Notes: generated by a model not told the origin, from the sequence alone. A stretch of 64,000 nt of DNA from Pseudomonas sp. PDM04 (GCF_014851765.1 NZ_JACVAI010000001.1:248001-312000), one strand, 5' to 3'; shown: positions 27,501 to 37,805, counted from the stretch's first letter. Translations and numbers: made by a program.

Positions 27501-29422
27501 TACTCCGAATCTGGGCGACCACGCCGGGAAACCGCTTGCGCGAGAAACTCAGCGAACTGGGCGACGGGCATCGAGCCCAGGTCAGCACCTTCACGAGTAC
27601 GCACAGCGACAGTTTGCATTTCGACTTCCTTATCTCCGATAACCAGGAGGTATGGAACCTTGAGCAAAGTATGCTCGCGGATTTTAAAGCCGATCTTTTC
27701 ATTTCTCAAGTCAGACTTGGCACGAAACCCGCTTTCGTTGAGAGTTTTTTCCACCTGGGCGACGAAATCTGCCTGTTTATCAGTGATATTCATCACCACT
27801 GCCTGGGTCGGAGCCAGCCACGCAGGGAATGCACCCTCGTAGTGCTCGATCAGAATTCCGACGAAACGCTCGAACGATCCGAGGATCGCCCGGTGCAACA
27901 TCACCGGATGCTTGCGGCTGTTGTCTTCGGAGACATACTCGGCGCCCAGACGGACAGGCAGGTTGAAATCGAGCTGCAGGGTACCACACTGCCAGACACG
28001 GCCGAGGCAATCTTTCAGCGAGAATTCGATCTTCGGCCCGTAGAACGCGCCTTCTCCCGGCTGCAGGTCGTACGGCAGGCCCGCACTGTCGAGGGCTGCG
28101 GCCAATGCGGCCTCGGCACGATCCCACAGCTCGTCGGAACCCACGCGCTTTTCCGGACGAGTGGACAGCTTCATCTCGATGTCCTTGAAGCCGAAGTCGG
28201 CGTAGACATCCATGGTCAGCTTGATGAACGCGGCGGACTCGGCCTGCATCTGCTCTTCGGTGCAGAAGATGTGGGCGTCATCCTGAGTGAATGCACGCAC
28301 CCGCATGATGCCGTGCAGCGCGCCCGACGGCTCGTTACGGTGGCAGGCACCGAATTCGGCCAGGCGCATCGGCAGCTCACGGTAGCTCTTCAGGCCCTGG
28401 TTGAACACCTGCACATGGCAAGGGCAGTTCATCGGCTTGATGGCGTAGTCGCGGCTTTCCGACTCGGTGGTGAACATGTTGTCGGCGTAGTTGGCCCAGT
28501 GCCCGGACTTTTCCCAAAGGCTACGGTCGACGACCTGAGGCGTCTTGATCTCCAGGTAACCGTTTTCGCGCTGAACCTTGCGCATGTACTGTTCGAGGAC
28601 CTGATACAGGGTCCAGCCGTTCGGATGCCAGAACACCATACCCGGCGCTTCTTCCTGGGTGTGGAACAGGCCCAGGCGCTTGCCGATCTTGCGGTGATCG
28701 CGCTTTTCAGCTTCCTCGATGCGCTGGATATAAGCCGCCAGCTGCTTCTTGTCAGCCCACGCCGTGCCGTAAACGCGCTGCAACTGCTCGTTCTTGGCAT
28801 CGCCACGCCAGTAGGCGCCGGACAACTTGGTGAGCTTGAAGGATTTCAGGAAACGCGTGTTCGGCACGTGCGGCCCGCGGCACATGTCGACGTATTCTTC
28901 GTGATAATACAGGCCCATGGCCTGCTCGTTCGGCATGTCCTCGACCAGACGCAGCTTGTAGTCTTCGCCGCGGGCCTTGAACACTTCGATCACTTCGGCG
29001 CGCGGAGTGACTTTTTTGATCACGTCGTAATCTTTCTCGATCAGCTGCTGCATGCGCTGTTCGATGGCCGCCATGTCGTCCGGGGTGAAAGGACGTTCGA
29101 AGGCGATGTCGTAATAGAAGCCTTCGTCGATGACCGGCCCGATGACCATCTTGGCAGTCGGGTACAGCTGCTTGACCGCGTGGCCGACCAGGTGCGCGCA
29201 AGAGTGGCGAATGATCTCCAGCCCCTCTTCATCCTTTGGCGTAATGATTTGCAGCGTGGCATCGCTGTCGATGATGTCGCTGGCGTCGACCAGCTTGCCA
29301 TTGACCTTGCCGGCCAGGGTGGCCTTGGCCAGGCCAGCACCGATGGATGCGGCGACCTCGGCAACGGAAACCGGGTGATCGAATGAACGTTGACTGCCGT
29401 CGGGAAGAGTAATAGTTGGCAT
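27500..29422 (-). CDS. thrS: Threonine-tRNA ligase
   Basis: A 640-residue class II synthetase. The ATG at 29422 is preceded by AGGAGG, and earlier in-frame starts add only non-conserved residues. Domains in order: TGS (1-62), editing domain with [11 protein letters not shown] (about 73-83), catalytic core with the zinc ligands around [13 protein letters not shown], motif 2 and motif 3 ([14 protein letters not shown]), and the anticodon-binding domain (about 535-640). It heads the thrS-infC-rpmI-rplT-pheST-ihfA-merR series. Confidence 0.97.
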   Translation of the reverse strand: MPTITLPDGSQRSFDHPVSVAEVAASIGAGLAKATLAGKVNGKLVDASDIIDSDATLQIITPKDEEGLEIIRHSCAHLVGHAVKQLYPTAKMVIGPVIDEGFYYDIAFERPFTPDDMAAIEQRMQQLIEKDYDVIKKVTPRAEVIEVFKARGEDYKLRLVEDMPNEQAMGLYYHEEYVDMCRGPHVPNTRFLKSFKLTKLSGAYWRGDAKNEQLQRVYGTAWADKKQLAAYIQRIEEAEKRDHRKIGKRLGLFHTQEEAPGMVFWHPNGWTLYQVLEQYMRKVQRENGYLEIKTPQVVDRSLWEKSGHWANYADNMFTTESESRDYAIKPMNCPCHVQVFNQGLKSYRELPMRLAEFGACHRNEPSGALHGIMRVRAFTQDDAHIFCTEEQMQAESAAFIKLTMDVYADFGFKDIEMKLSTRPEKRVGSDELWDRAEAALAAALDSAGLPYDLQPGEGAFYGPKIEFSLKDCLGRVWQCGTLQLDFNLPVRLGAEYVSEDNSRKHPVMLHRAILGSFERFVGILIEHYEGAFPAWLAPTQAVVMNITDKQADFVAQVEKTLNESGFRAKSDLRNEKIGFKIREHTLLKVPYLLVIGDKEVEMQTVAVRTREGADLGSMPVAQFAEFLAQAVSRRGRPDSE

Positions 29423-29791
29423 GGCGCCTCCTCTCCTAGTGGTGACCCCTACCAAAGGTCACGTGGGTTGGGATGAGCCAGTACAAGATCCAGTCCAGGC
29501 CATTCAATGACGAACGCCTGCCTTACAGCGGCAGGAGCCTTGCGGCCAACCGGAAAACCGAACCAGAGTGACTGGGATTCAAATCGGGGTTATTCGGACA
29601 TTCGCCGCCGGGACCGCGGGTCATCCGGAGCGTGCAAACACCCGAGCGACGCATGCTAGCACAGATGAACGGTCATCGCCGCGCCCAGGTTTTCCATTGG
29701 GGCAAATCGGCCATTTTATGCCAGAGTGCTGAACTTGGCCCCCTTTCACCCCTCAGATAAAAAGACATTGACCCACAAGGAGCATCTCAGC
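29423..29791. other. thrS leader and divergent promoter region
   Basis: About 370 bp between thrS and the divergent small gene. It must hold the thrS promoter and leader. Short imperfect inverted repeats are present around 29520-29560 (CTGCCTTACAGCGGCAG), which could be a leader stem. No tRNA-like or T-box structure was recognised. Confidence 0.5.
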
Positions 29792-30094
29792 ATGCGTCTG
29801 AATCGTTTGTTCGCAGTAGTCGCCCCCATTGCCCTCCTGCTGCCGCTGACTGCCCACGCCGACTGGCCCAAGGGCGAACGCGAGAAGTACATGGCGCAGT
29901 GCACCCAGGCGGCAAGCCCCCAGATCGGCGCCGCTGCAGCCAAGGCCCACTGCGCCTGTGGTGCGGATGCGATCAAGTCGTACCCCGCCGCCGATCTGCA
30001 AGCTCTGATGGATAACAAGGCCGACGAAGCGCTGCAGCGCAAGGCGCTCACCCAGATTTCAGCGTGCAAGGCCGATAACAAGGCCAAAAAATAA
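29792..30094 (+). CDS. Small secreted protein of unknown function
   Basis: A 100-residue protein with a clear signal peptide (about 1-22, cleavage after AHA) and a strong Shine-Dalgarno sequence (AAGGAG) before the ATG at 29792. The mature part is about 78 residues with four cysteines (QCTQ, HCACG, ACKAD), enough for two disulfides in the periplasm, and a Lys-rich end. I do not recognise the family. It is a single gene divergent from thrS. Confidence 0.75.
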   Translation: MRLNRLFAVVAPIALLLPLTAHADWPKGEREKYMAQCTQAASPQIGAAAAKAHCACGADAIKSYPAADLQALMDNKADEALQRKALTQISACKADNKAKK

Positions 30095-30203
30095 CGTCGA
30101 ACAGACGCGAGAAGGGCTCGACTACCGTTGAAAATCCCGCGAAAAAGCGCCCTTTTCAACAATTTATGCAGGTTTTACAGCTTTTTTTATCGTCTTTACT
30201 TTA

Positions 30204-30236
30204 GCCTGAAAGCCTTTTAAATCGGGGCTTTCAGGC
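30204..30236. other. Perfect 11-bp inverted repeat upstream of the cold-shock gene
   Basis: GCCTGAAAGCC and GGCTTTCAGGC face each other around an 11-nt AT-rich loop. It lies 110 bp after the secreted-protein gene and 150 bp before the cold-shock ATG. There is no T-run, so it is more likely a regulatory stem or protein site than a terminator. A smaller stem GTTGAAAA/TTTTCAAC is at 30127-30160. Confidence 0.4.
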
Positions 30237-30386
30237 GCATCGAGCAACAAAGAGCGAGCGACTGAAGGGTAAACAGTACGTCCGGGGGGCTCCCAAATCG
30301 AACATTTCGACTATGATACCCCGGTGTGCCCAGTTGGCCTGAGCAGCACAGTACTACTGAAAATATATGTTTCTTGGAGATACACC

Positions 30387-30599
30387 ATGTCTAATCGCCA
30401 AACCGGCACCGTTAAATGGTTCAACGATGAAAAAGGCTTCGGCTTCATCACTCCTCAAGGTGGCGGTGACGACCTGTTCGTACACTTCAAAGCTATCGAA
30501 AGCGACGGTTTCAAAAGCCTGAAAGAAGGCCAAACCGTTTCCTTCGTGGCTGAGAAAGGCCAAAAGGGTATGCAAGCTGCACAAGTTCGCCCAGAGTAA
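30387..30599 (+). CDS. Cold-shock protein (CspA family)
   Basis: A 70-residue single cold-shock domain that binds single-stranded RNA and melts mRNA structure. RNP1 (KGFGFIT) and RNP2 (DLFVHF) are intact. The ATG at 30387 has a GGAGA Shine-Dalgarno sequence; in-frame codons before it are leader. A TATGAT element at 30312-30317 could be the -10 box, giving an untranslated leader of about 70 nt. The gene ends at a strong terminator, so it is monocistronic. It is similar to Pseudomonas CapB/CspA proteins. Confidence 0.95.
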   Translation: MSNRQTGTVKWFNDEKGFGFITPQGGGDDLFVHFKAIESDGFKSLKEGQTVSFVAEKGQKGMQAAQVRPE

Positions 30600-30613
30600 T
30601 TTCCCGGCGCGCT

Positions 30614-30646
30614 AAAAAAACCCCGTCCATGTGACGGGGTTTTTTA
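30614..30646. terminator. Rho-independent terminator after the cold-shock gene
   Basis: Stem CCCCGTC/GACGGGG, with A-run before and T-run after (GGGGTTTTTT), works on both strands and separates the cold-shock gene from the convergent lipoprotein gene. Confidence 0.9.
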
Positions 30647-30670
30647 TGGGCGATTGAAAACCTGTCGCTA

Positions 30671-30991
30671 TCAGCCGCAATTGACCCGGTTGATCACCAG
30701 TTGGTCATCGGTGCTCAAGTTCAGGCGATCGGAGCGATACTCCAGGGTCACCATGTCGTTGGGCTTGAGGATTCGGGCGCTCTGCGCACCGGCGCGAACG
30801 CGTGCCTGCTCGAGCAGTTCGGGCGAAGCCTTTTTACCAAGAGTGAACTCGGCAGCCTTTGCTTCGCAGCGACTGTGGCCGGAATCAGCCGACGCAACAG
30901 GGTCCGTGGCCGAGTCGGTGGATGTATTGCTGCAACCGGCCAGCAAGCCAGCGGCCAGCAATGTACCCAATGACGCGAGCTTCCAAGGCAT
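30671..30991 (-). CDS. Lipoprotein with peptidase inhibitor I78-like domain
   Basis: A 106-residue lipoprotein. The ATG at 30991 has AAGGAGG before it and gives a signal with lipobox LLAGC (Cys about 20). The domain after it reads CEAKAAEFTLGKKASPELLE, then AGAQSARILKPNDMVTLEY and RSDRLNLSTDDQLVINRVNC, matching the pattern of inhibitor family I78 (Elastase inhibitor-like), with the paired cysteines at each end. It is probably anchored in the outer membrane facing the periplasm. The target protease is unknown. Confidence 0.78.
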   Translation of the reverse strand: MPWKLASLGTLLAAGLLAGCSNTSTDSATDPVASADSGHSRCEAKAAEFTLGKKASPELLEQARVRAGAQSARILKPNDMVTLEYRSDRLNLSTDDQLVINRVNCG

Positions 30992-31155
30992 GGAGCCTCC
31001 TTTTTTCCAGTAGTTAAGACTAGATCGTGCGACCGCCAATATGACGTTTGGTTTCACAAAGGGGTACTAGCACCTTGCCCACGACCGTGGCTGGCGAGTG
31101 TGCCTGACCCTCCTCTGTCGTCCACCGCTCAATCGTGACTGAATATGAACGGCAC

Positions 31156-31461
31156 TCAATATATATCGATGTAATCGAAGGGTGGCTTGGGCCAGTTGGC
31201 TTTCAGCGCATTGAAGATCTGCATGACCCAGACCTCATCGCTGGCGGCAACCCGCCCCACGTAACCGGAGCCCTTGGCCCACGTTTCCAGGCGAAACAGC
31301 AGGCCCTCGATGTCAGTGCCGCCCACGACACCCGACGAAATATAGGCAATACCACCCTTGGTCACCCGCAGCTGCGTGTGTTCATCATCGCTGGCACTGG
31401 CCAGCAGTTGGCGCACCGCTTCCAGGGTCAGGCCGTCAGGAGCATTCAAATCGATCTGCAC
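31156..31461 (-). CDS. Conserved-type hypothetical protein (101 aa)
   Basis: A 101-residue acidic protein starting at GTG (31461) with AAGGA eight nt before. It is predicted to be an alpha/beta cytosolic protein without signal or TM helix; it ends KANWPKPPFDYIDIY. I do not recognise a named domain. Codon use is chromosome-like. It is divergent from the next small gene. Confidence 0.65.
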   Translation of the reverse strand: MQIDLNAPDGLTLEAVRQLLASASDDEHTQLRVTKGGIAYISSGVVGGTDIEGLLFRLETWAKGSGYVGRVAASDEVWVMQIFNALKANWPKPPFDYIDIY

Positions 31462-31547
31462 AGCACGATCCTTGAAAAATCGTTAAAGACCCAGTGTCGC
31501 ATAGCACTGCCCTCATGCCTAAGTCGGAGTGTCAAACGGGCCGCAAA

Positions 31548-31805
31548 ATGATTAACTCCTACGCGGACTTCACCCAATTCACGAGCGCCATCATGACCAC
31601 CGTAAGCATAGACGCCGACATCAAGGCCAAATGGCCCCAGGGCCATAGCTCCTACAGCCCGGGCAGCCCGGAAGAGTTGGCAATCATAGGCATCGATCTG
31701 TTGGTCAAGGAGCTGGGCACAGAGGCAGCACAATCGTTCATTGCCCAGGTATTCGAAAAATACCCGGCCGACTACAAAGGCGCCGACACCAACGAAAGGG
31801 AGTGA
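31548..31805 (+). CDS. Conserved-type hypothetical protein (85 aa)
   Basis: An 85-residue acidic, helical, cytosolic protein (core SYSPGSPEELAIIGIDLLVK). The frame is open from a GTG at 31494; ATGs at 31515 and 31548 are both possible and no start has a good Shine-Dalgarno sequence, so the N-terminus is uncertain. No known family was recognised. Confidence 0.5.
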   Translation: MINSYADFTQFTSAIMTTVSIDADIKAKWPQGHSSYSPGSPEELAIIGIDLLVKELGTEAAQSFIAQVFEKYPADYKGADTNERE

Positions 31806-31829
31806 AACCCGCAGGCCGGCACCTGCGGG
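31804..31829 (-). terminator. Hairpin at the end of the ribose/nucleoside operon
   Basis: CCCGCAGG/CCTGCGGG with a 6-nt loop lies 9 bp after the nucleoside hydrolase stop and is followed on the minus strand by TTT. It touches the stop of the plus-strand gene as well. Confidence 0.6.
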
Positions 31830-31837
31830 GGTGAAGC

Positions 31838-32866
31838 TTACTTCAGGCGAGCCAGACGCTGGGTCAGCAGGTCAAAAAAGCCCTGAGCGTCACCACTTTC
31901 AATCCAGACGGCATTCTTCGGCGCTTTCAGACCGTCGTACCAGTCGACAATGGTTTGACCGAAGGTCGGGCCTTCACGGCTATCGATCACCACATTGACC
32001 GCGCGCCCGCTGAACAGCTCAGGCTTGAGCAGATAGGCGATGACGGTGGCGTCATGCACCGGACCACCTGGAATGCCGTAGTGCTCCATATCGGCCTTGA
32101 TATACTCGTTGAGGATGTCGCCCACCCGCTTGCCGGCCCCGTTGTTCAACGCAGCGATTTGCTTCAGACGCGCGTCACTGGTCAGGATCTTGTGCGTCAC
32201 GTCCAGTGGCAGGTAAGTCAGCTTGACGCCGCTTTTCAGCACCACCTCTGCAGCCTGCGGGTCGGCGAACAGATTGAATTCGGCCACGGGGGTGATGTTG
32301 CCACCGTTGAAGTGCGCCCCTCCCATAATCACCACTTCCTTGATGCCTTCAACGATTTCCGGCGCCTGGATCAGCGCCAGGGCCAGGTTGGTCTGCGGCC
32401 CCAGCATGGCGATGGTGATGCTGTGGGGCCTGGCGGTTTTCAAGGTATCGATCAGGTAATCGACCGCATTTCCCTTGGCCAGCCCCTTCTGCGGCTCATA
32501 CACCGTGACGCCCGCCATGCCTTCCTTGCCGTGAATGTTGTCGGCATAGATCGGCGTACGCATCAGCGGCTTCGGCGCTCCCGCATACACAGGCACTTCT
32601 TCGCGGCCTGCCCACTCCCGCGCCAGCCGCGCGTTACGCGAGGTCTTGTCCAGGCGCACATTGCCGGCCACGGTGGTCAGCGCGAGAACATTCAATTCCT
32701 GTGGTGATGCCAGGGCGAGCAGCAAGGCCACCACGTCGTCGGCACCTGGATCGGTGTCGATGATCAGGTCGATCCTGTCGGCCGCCTGGGCGCTCGTTGC
32801 GGTCATGAGGGTCAAAAGCAGCAGGCTCCGGAGCAGACGGGGCAATTTCTGAGCATAGCGGTACAT
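31838..32866 (-). CDS. Secreted nucleoside hydrolase (inosine-uridine preferring type)
   Basis: A 342-residue hydrolase that splits nucleosides into base and ribose. The ATG at 32866 has AAGGAG before it and gives a signal peptide (about 1-29, cleavage after AQA). The calcium/ribose-binding signature DTDPGADD (about 35-42) is intact. Other conserved parts are TVAGNVRLDKTSRNA and the MGG-AHFNGGNITPVAEFN stretch with the second Asn/Glu set. It is the last gene of the rbs operon, so in the periplasm it would release ribose for RbsB. Similar secreted enzymes in this place occur in Pseudomonas. Confidence 0.9.
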   Translation of the reverse strand: MYRYAQKLPRLLRSLLLLTLMTATSAQAADRIDLIIDTDPGADDVVALLLALASPQELNVLALTTVAGNVRLDKTSRNARLAREWAGREEVPVYAGAPKPLMRTPIYADNIHGKEGMAGVTVYEPQKGLAKGNAVDYLIDTLKTARPHSITIAMLGPQTNLALALIQAPEIVEGIKEVVIMGGAHFNGGNITPVAEFNLFADPQAAEVVLKSGVKLTYLPLDVTHKILTSDARLKQIAALNNGAGKRVGDILNEYIKADMEHYGIPGGPVHDATVIAYLLKPELFSGRAVNVVIDSREGPTFGQTIVDWYDGLKAPKNAVWIESGDAQGFFDLLTQRLARLK

Positions 32867-32903
32867 GGCGCACTCCTTGTGCAGGGGGAAACAGTGAATC
32901 GAT

Positions 32904-33308
32904 TCAAAAGGTGACCCCGGCCGCCAGCACGATGTTGCAGTACGGCTGGCATTCACCGGTGCGCACGATCGCCCTCGCCTGTCGGCTCAAGGCCTTGAAC
33001 TGCTCATGGCTGAGCAACTCGCGCTGACCCAGCGCACCTTCGGCATGCAGTTTTTCCAGCGCAGCCAGCGCTGACGGTTGTTTGTCCAGGATCTCAAGGG
33101 CCAGCACATGACGTTCGACCTGCATTTCGCTGAGCACAACGTTCAACGTACTGATGAAATCCGGAATACCCTGGGTCAGAGCCAGATCGATCAGCTCGAC
33201 ACCCGGCGGCACTGGCAGGCCGGCGTCACCGATCACGACCAGGTCGCCGTGCCCCAGGGAAGCAATCAGTCGCGACAACGCGACATTGAGCAGAGGTGTC
33301 TTCTTCAT
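32904..33308 (-). CDS. rbsD: D-ribose pyranase
   Basis: A 134-residue cytosolic enzyme that interconverts beta-pyranose and beta-furanose forms of ribose so that ribokinase gets its substrate. Family features: the N-terminal [20 protein letters not shown] with the catalytic His20, and the end [17 protein letters not shown]. It overlaps rbsK by 4 bp (ATGA). Confidence 0.95.
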   Translation of the reverse strand: MKKTPLLNVALSRLIASLGHGDLVVIGDAGLPVPPGVELIDLALTQGIPDFISTLNVVLSEMQVERHVLALEILDKQPSALAALEKLHAEGALGQRELLSHEQFKALSRQARAIVRTGECQPYCNIVLAAGVTF

Positions 33309-34222
33309 GGTGCTTCAAAGGCCTGTACTTCGGATAAATCGGGAATCGAGGGCTGCGCGCCAGCCCGGGTGACCGACAGCGCAGCGGCAACCTGTCCGAA
33401 CTGTATGGCCTCGCTTTCACTTTTACCGGCGGCCAGTGCAGCGGCAAAACCACCGACAAAGGTATCGCCGGCCGCCGTCGTATCGACCGCTTTCACCTTC
33501 GGTGCGGCAAAGTGCTCGAAGCCCTGGCCATTGGCGAACAACGAGCCCTGTGCGCCGAGTGTGATGATGACCTTGCCTGCGCCCATCGCGATCAACCGGG
33601 ACGCCGCGGTTTCAGCAGTCGCCAGCGAGTCCACCGGCAGCCCGGTCAGGGCCGAGGCTTCGCTTTCGTTGGGGATCAGGTAATCGATGGCGCCATACCA
33701 GTCTGCCGGCAGCGGACGACTGGCAGGCGCCGGATTGAGAATGACCGTCTTGCCCAACTCGCGGCCGCGCTTGAGCGCATGACCGACCGTGGCATCGGGC
33801 ACTTCCAACTGACAGATGATCACATCCGCCGCCTGCAATACCGTGTCGAACCGGTCGATCAATGCTGGCGTCAACGCCCCATTGGCACCGGCAACGATCA
33901 CGATCGCGTTCTGGCTGTTGTCATCGACCACAATCAACGCAACGCCGCTGGCACCCTCTGCCACGCTGACCGCCTGACAATCGATTCGCTCAGCCAGCAG
34001 CGCCCCGCGCAGCGCTTCGCCATAGGCGTCGCTGCCGACGCAACCGACCATCGAAACCTGCGCGCCCAACCGCGCCGCAGCAACGGCCTGATTGGCACCC
34101 TTGCCGCCGTGGACCGTGGTAAACGACTCACCGATGAGCGTCTCGCCGCCACGGGGCAAACGCGAAGCACGGGTCACCAGGTCCATGTTCAGGCTACCTA
34201 TCACCACTACTCTTGCTGGCAT
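33305..34222 (-). CDS. rbsK: Ribokinase
   Basis: A 305-residue PfkB-family kinase that makes ribose 5-phosphate. Signature 1 is [16 protein letters not shown] (about 39-54). Signature 2 is [13 protein letters not shown] (about 248-260), with the catalytic Asp in AAGDTF. It lies 18 bp after rbsR and is coupled to rbsD. Confidence 0.96.
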   Translation of the reverse strand: MPARVVVIGSLNMDLVTRASRLPRGGETLIGESFTTVHGGKGANQAVAAARLGAQVSMVGCVGSDAYGEALRGALLAERIDCQAVSVAEGASGVALIVVDDNSQNAIVIVAGANGALTPALIDRFDTVLQAADVIICQLEVPDATVGHALKRGRELGKTVILNPAPASRPLPADWYGAIDYLIPNESEASALTGLPVDSLATAETAASRLIAMGAGKVIITLGAQGSLFANGQGFEHFAAPKVKAVDTTAAGDTFVGGFAAALAAGKSESEAIQFGQVAAALSVTRAGAQPSIPDLSEVQAFEAP

Positions 34223-34240
34223 ACATCACTACTCGCTGTA

Positions 34241-35260
34241 TCAACGCAATTGTGCGAAAAGACCCGCCAGAGGCGCCGTCGATTCCCGCAGGACAATACT
34301 GGGTGTCACGATCCGCTGGTCGATCGCCGTATCCGGCTTGGCGATCCTGCGCAGCAGCACGCCGGCCGCCATCTCCCCCAACTGCAGGATCGATTGCCCT
34401 ACGGTGGTCAGCGCCGGATAAACGTAACGGCTCATCTGGATATCGTCGAAGCCGATCACCGACAACTCGGCCGGTACACGGATGTTGCGCTCGGCGGCAG
34501 CTCGCAGGACGCCGAAGCCGATCATGTCGTTACCGGCAAAAATCGCGGTGGGCGGGTTCTTTTCCAACAGGGTCGCGGCGGCTGTGTAACCGCCGGTGCT
34601 GGTGAAATCGCTTTCCAGCACCCGCTCGCGGGGCACTTCGACGCCCGCTTCCTGCAAGGCGCGGCGATAACCCGCCAGGCGCATCTGGGCCACACTGGTG
34701 CCTGCCGGCCCGCCGATCGTGGCGATGTCCCTATGCCCCAATTCCAGCAGGTGCCGGGTCGCCAGATAAGCACCGTATTCATGGTCGATGCGCACAAGGT
34801 CGGTATTCACGCCTTGCAGCCCACGGTCGACGATGACCATCGGCGTGCGCACCCCCGCCAACCCCTCCGCCAGACCGGCGTCACCACCGGCTGACGCCAC
34901 GATCAATCCGTCGATGCGCTTTTCCAGCAACACGCGCAGGTAACTGCGTTGCTTGTCCGGATTGTCATCGGAGTTGCAGAGAATCACGCAGTAGCCATTG
35001 CGCTCGCAGTAGTCCTCGATACCGCGCGCCAATTCGGCGAAGTACGGGTTGAGGCTGTTGGGCACCAGCAGGCCAATGGTTGCCGTGGTCTTGGCTTTCA
35101 ACGAACGGGCCACCGCGCTGGGCACGTAGTCGAGACTCTTGATCGCGGCCTCGACCTTGACCCGCACTTCTTCGCTGACCGGACGGGTCTTGTTCACCAC
35201 ATGGGACACCGTGGTGTAGGAAATTCCCGCGAGCGCGGCTACATCTTTAATGGTTGCCAT
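34241..35260 (-). CDS. rbsR: LacI-family ribose operon repressor
   Basis: A 339-residue repressor. The N-terminal helix-turn-helix [20 protein letters not shown] (2-21) and hinge [11 protein letters not shown] (about 50-60) are followed by a periplasmic-binding-protein-like ribose domain. The gene lies inside the operon between rbsC and rbsK. Its likely operator is the palindrome at 38891-38904 upstream of rbsB. Confidence 0.93.
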   Translation of the reverse strand: MATIKDVAALAGISYTTVSHVVNKTRPVSEEVRVKVEAAIKSLDYVPSAVARSLKAKTTATIGLLVPNSLNPYFAELARGIEDYCERNGYCVILCNSDDNPDKQRSYLRVLLEKRIDGLIVASAGGDAGLAEGLAGVRTPMVIVDRGLQGVNTDLVRIDHEYGAYLATRHLLELGHRDIATIGGPAGTSVAQMRLAGYRRALQEAGVEVPRERVLESDFTSTGGYTAAATLLEKNPPTAIFAGNDMIGFGVLRAAAERNIRVPAELSVIGFDDIQMSRYVYPALTTVGQSILQLGEMAAGVLLRRIAKPDTAIDQRIVTPSIVLRESTAPLAGLFAQLR

Positions 35261-35263
35261 GAC

Positions 35264-36241
35264 TCAGGTCCGCCGGCTTGCGCGCTGACTGCGATAGGTA
35301 TCCAGCACCACCGCTACCACAATGACCGCACCGGTGATGATGCGTTTGGTCGGTTCCGTCGCGCCGATCTGCGCCAGGCCGGCCGCCAGCACGGAAATGA
35401 TCAGGACTCCGAAAAACGTGCTGATGACCGAACCGCGCCCCCCCATCAGGCTGGTGCCTCCGATCACCACCGCCGCGATCACTTGCAACTCCAGGCCGGA
35501 ACCGGCATTCGGGTCCGCCGCCTCCAGGCGTGAAATCTGAAACAGCGCCGCGATACCGGCCAGCAACCCCATCAGACTGAACACCAGGATCTTGTAGGGC
35601 TTTGGATTGATCCCTGCCAGACGTACCGCTTCTTCATTGGTGCCGATACCGATCAGATAACGACCGAACACGGTGCGGGTCAATACCGCCTGGGCAATGA
35701 AGATGATCAGCAAGGCAATGATGAACGAAGGCGAGATGCCGAAGGCAATCGGGTTGGACAGCCAGGCGAAGGCATCGCCGATGTAGGCCGTGCGCGAGCC
35801 AGTCATCTGGTACGCCACGCCACGCGCCATCTCCAGCACGCCGAGGGACACGATGAACGACGGGATTCGCCACGCTACAGTGATCGACCCAGTGATGGTC
35901 CCGGCCAATGCAGCGGCCGCCATGCCAAGCAGCGCTGCCGGCAGCACGCTCCAGCCCCAACCCAGAATGGCCACACTGACCGTCGATGCCGCCAGCGCCA
36001 GCACCGACCCCACCGACAGGTCGATGCCACCGATGATCAGCACGAAGGTCATGCCGACTGCCAGCACCATCAAGTCCGGTATCTGGTTGGCCAGGGTGCT
36101 GAAGGTGTCATAGGACAGGAAATGGCTGCTCAGGATCGAGAACAGCACGACCATCGCCAGCAAGGCACCGGCCAGGCCCAGGTAAGTGCCAAGGCCGTAG
36201 AAATTGCCGCTACGTTGACCGGCAGGCGTTGCAGTTTTCAT
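35264..36241 (-). CDS. rbsC: Ribose ABC transporter permease
   Basis: A 325-residue inner-membrane permease with eight to ten hydrophobic helices and family segments GGIDLSVGSVLALA (about 70-83) and NEEAVRLAGINPKPYKI, the latter the ATPase-docking loop. It overlaps rbsA by 4 bp and precedes rbsR by 3 bp. Confidence 0.95.
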   Translation of the reverse strand: MKTATPAGQRSGNFYGLGTYLGLAGALLAMVVLFSILSSHFLSYDTFSTLANQIPDLMVLAVGMTFVLIIGGIDLSVGSVLALAASTVSVAILGWGWSVLPAALLGMAAAALAGTITGSITVAWRIPSFIVSLGVLEMARGVAYQMTGSRTAYIGDAFAWLSNPIAFGISPSFIIALLIIFIAQAVLTRTVFGRYLIGIGTNEEAVRLAGINPKPYKILVFSLMGLLAGIAALFQISRLEAADPNAGSGLELQVIAAVVIGGTSLMGGRGSVISTFFGVLIISVLAAGLAQIGATEPTKRIITGAVIVVAVVLDTYRSQRASRRT

Positions 36242-37791
36242 GGGAGATCCCTAGGCGCTGCCTCGTTGAGCAACGCATCACGTTTTTGGTAGCCGGCAAA
36301 AGCGGCGGCAAGCAAGTCATCCTGGGTCCAGCTGTCGCGCTCGAACGTCTCGATCAGGCGCCCCGCCGACAGTACGCCGATGCGGTCGCAGATCAGCATC
36401 AGCTCGCGCAAATCACTGGACACCACCACCAGCGCCTTGCCCTGCCGGGTCAGCTCACCGAGCAATGCATAAATGTCGAATTTGGCACCGACATCGATGC
36501 CGCGTGTCGGTTCGTCAAACAGCAACACCGAACAATCGCGCTCCAGCCAGCGGCCGATCACGACCTTCTGCTGGTTACCGCCGGACAGCTCCGATACCAA
36601 TTGCGTCGGGCTGGAACTGCGGATGCGCATGGCGTCGATCTGGCGCCGGGCCAGCGACACCTCCTCGCCGTTGTTGACGAAGCCCGCGCTGGATATCTCC
36701 GCCATATTGCCCAGGGCAATGTTGGCGCTGATCGACTGAGTCAACAGCAAGCCTTCGCCCTTGCGGTCTTCGGTAATCAGCGCGATGCCATGTGCAACGG
36801 CATCCGCCGGCGAGCGAATGGTTGCGACCTGCGCCGGCGAACCCAGCGCCACCGTGCCGCTGTCTGCCGCATCGGCGCCGAATATCAGCCGTAGCAGTTC
36901 GGTGCGCCCTGCCCCGATCAAACCGGAAATGCCGAAGATTTCGCCGGCACGCACCTCGAAGGACACATCGCGCACCTTGTCGGCCCGGGTCAGCCCCCTG
37001 ACCGTCAACGCCGGAGCGCCGATCTTGCGCGGCCCCATGTCGATGTGTTCGCCGAGCTCGCGGCCAACCATCAGGGTCACCAATTGATCACTGTTGTAGT
37101 TGGCCATCGGTTCGACGCAGACCAGGTTACCGTCGCGCAATACCGCAATGCGCTGCGCCACTCGCGCCAGCTCTTCAAGGCGGTGGGAGATGTAAATGAT
37201 CGACACCCCACGTGCCTGCAGGCGTGTGATCTGCTCGAAGAGCATTTCGACTTCACGGGCCGTCAGCATCGCGGTCGGCTCATCGAGAATCAGCACATGG
37301 CAATCGCCAATCAGGTTGCGGGCGATCTCCACCATTTGCTGGTGACCGATGCCCAGCTCGCCGACCAGCGTGTCCGGGTCGATCGCCTCGAGCCCGACCT
37401 GGGCCATGGCCTCGATCGCCGCCTTGCGCAATTGCTTGCGACTGATCCAGCCCGCGTTGCTGGGCAGATTGTCGAGAAACAGGTTTTCCGCCACGGACAG
37501 GGTCGGCAGCAGATTGAGTTCTTGCATCACCATGCGGATGCCCAGCTCTTCAGCCTGGGTGCGGCTGCCGGGACGGTAATCCTGACCCTGGAATTGCATC
37601 TGACCGGTGGTTGGCGTGACCAGTCCGCCGATGATTTTCGACAGCGTGCTTTTGCCGGCGCCATTCTCGCCCGTCAGCGCCAGCACCTCGCCGCGCATCA
37701 GCGTCAGGTCGATTCCAGTGAGGACAGGTTGCGCATAAGTCTTGCCGATACCGCTGACCGAGAGGACAGCGTTCGGGGCGGAAACTGACAT
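36238..37791 (-). CDS. rbsA: Ribose ABC transporter ATP-binding protein
   Basis: A 517-residue double ATPase. The ATG at 37791 (GGAG before it) gives the family's usual length. The first half has Walker A GENGAGKST and Walker B VLILDEPTAML. The second half has the degenerate GLIGAGRTEL typical of sugar ATPases and an intact signature LSGGNQQKV and LLFDEPTRGID. It powers uptake through RbsC. It comes 55 bp after rbsB, with a hairpin between. Confidence 0.96.
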   Translation of the reverse strand: MSVSAPNAVLSVSGIGKTYAQPVLTGIDLTLMRGEVLALTGENGAGKSTLSKIIGGLVTPTTGQMQFQGQDYRPGSRTQAEELGIRMVMQELNLLPTLSVAENLFLDNLPSNAGWISRKQLRKAAIEAMAQVGLEAIDPDTLVGELGIGHQQMVEIARNLIGDCHVLILDEPTAMLTAREVEMLFEQITRLQARGVSIIYISHRLEELARVAQRIAVLRDGNLVCVEPMANYNSDQLVTLMVGRELGEHIDMGPRKIGAPALTVRGLTRADKVRDVSFEVRAGEIFGISGLIGAGRTELLRLIFGADAADSGTVALGSPAQVATIRSPADAVAHGIALITEDRKGEGLLLTQSISANIALGNMAEISSAGFVNNGEEVSLARRQIDAMRIRSSSPTQLVSELSGGNQQKVVIGRWLERDCSVLLFDEPTRGIDVGAKFDIYALLGELTRQGKALVVVSSDLRELMLICDRIGVLSAGRLIETFERDSWTQDDLLAAAFAGYQKRDALLNEAAPRDLP

Positions 37792-37805
37792 AAGAATCTC
37801 CATGC

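Noticed and set aside
27536..29386. 616-codon frame antisense to thrS
   Set aside because: Same reason: thrS is conserved throughout and this frame has no start signals.
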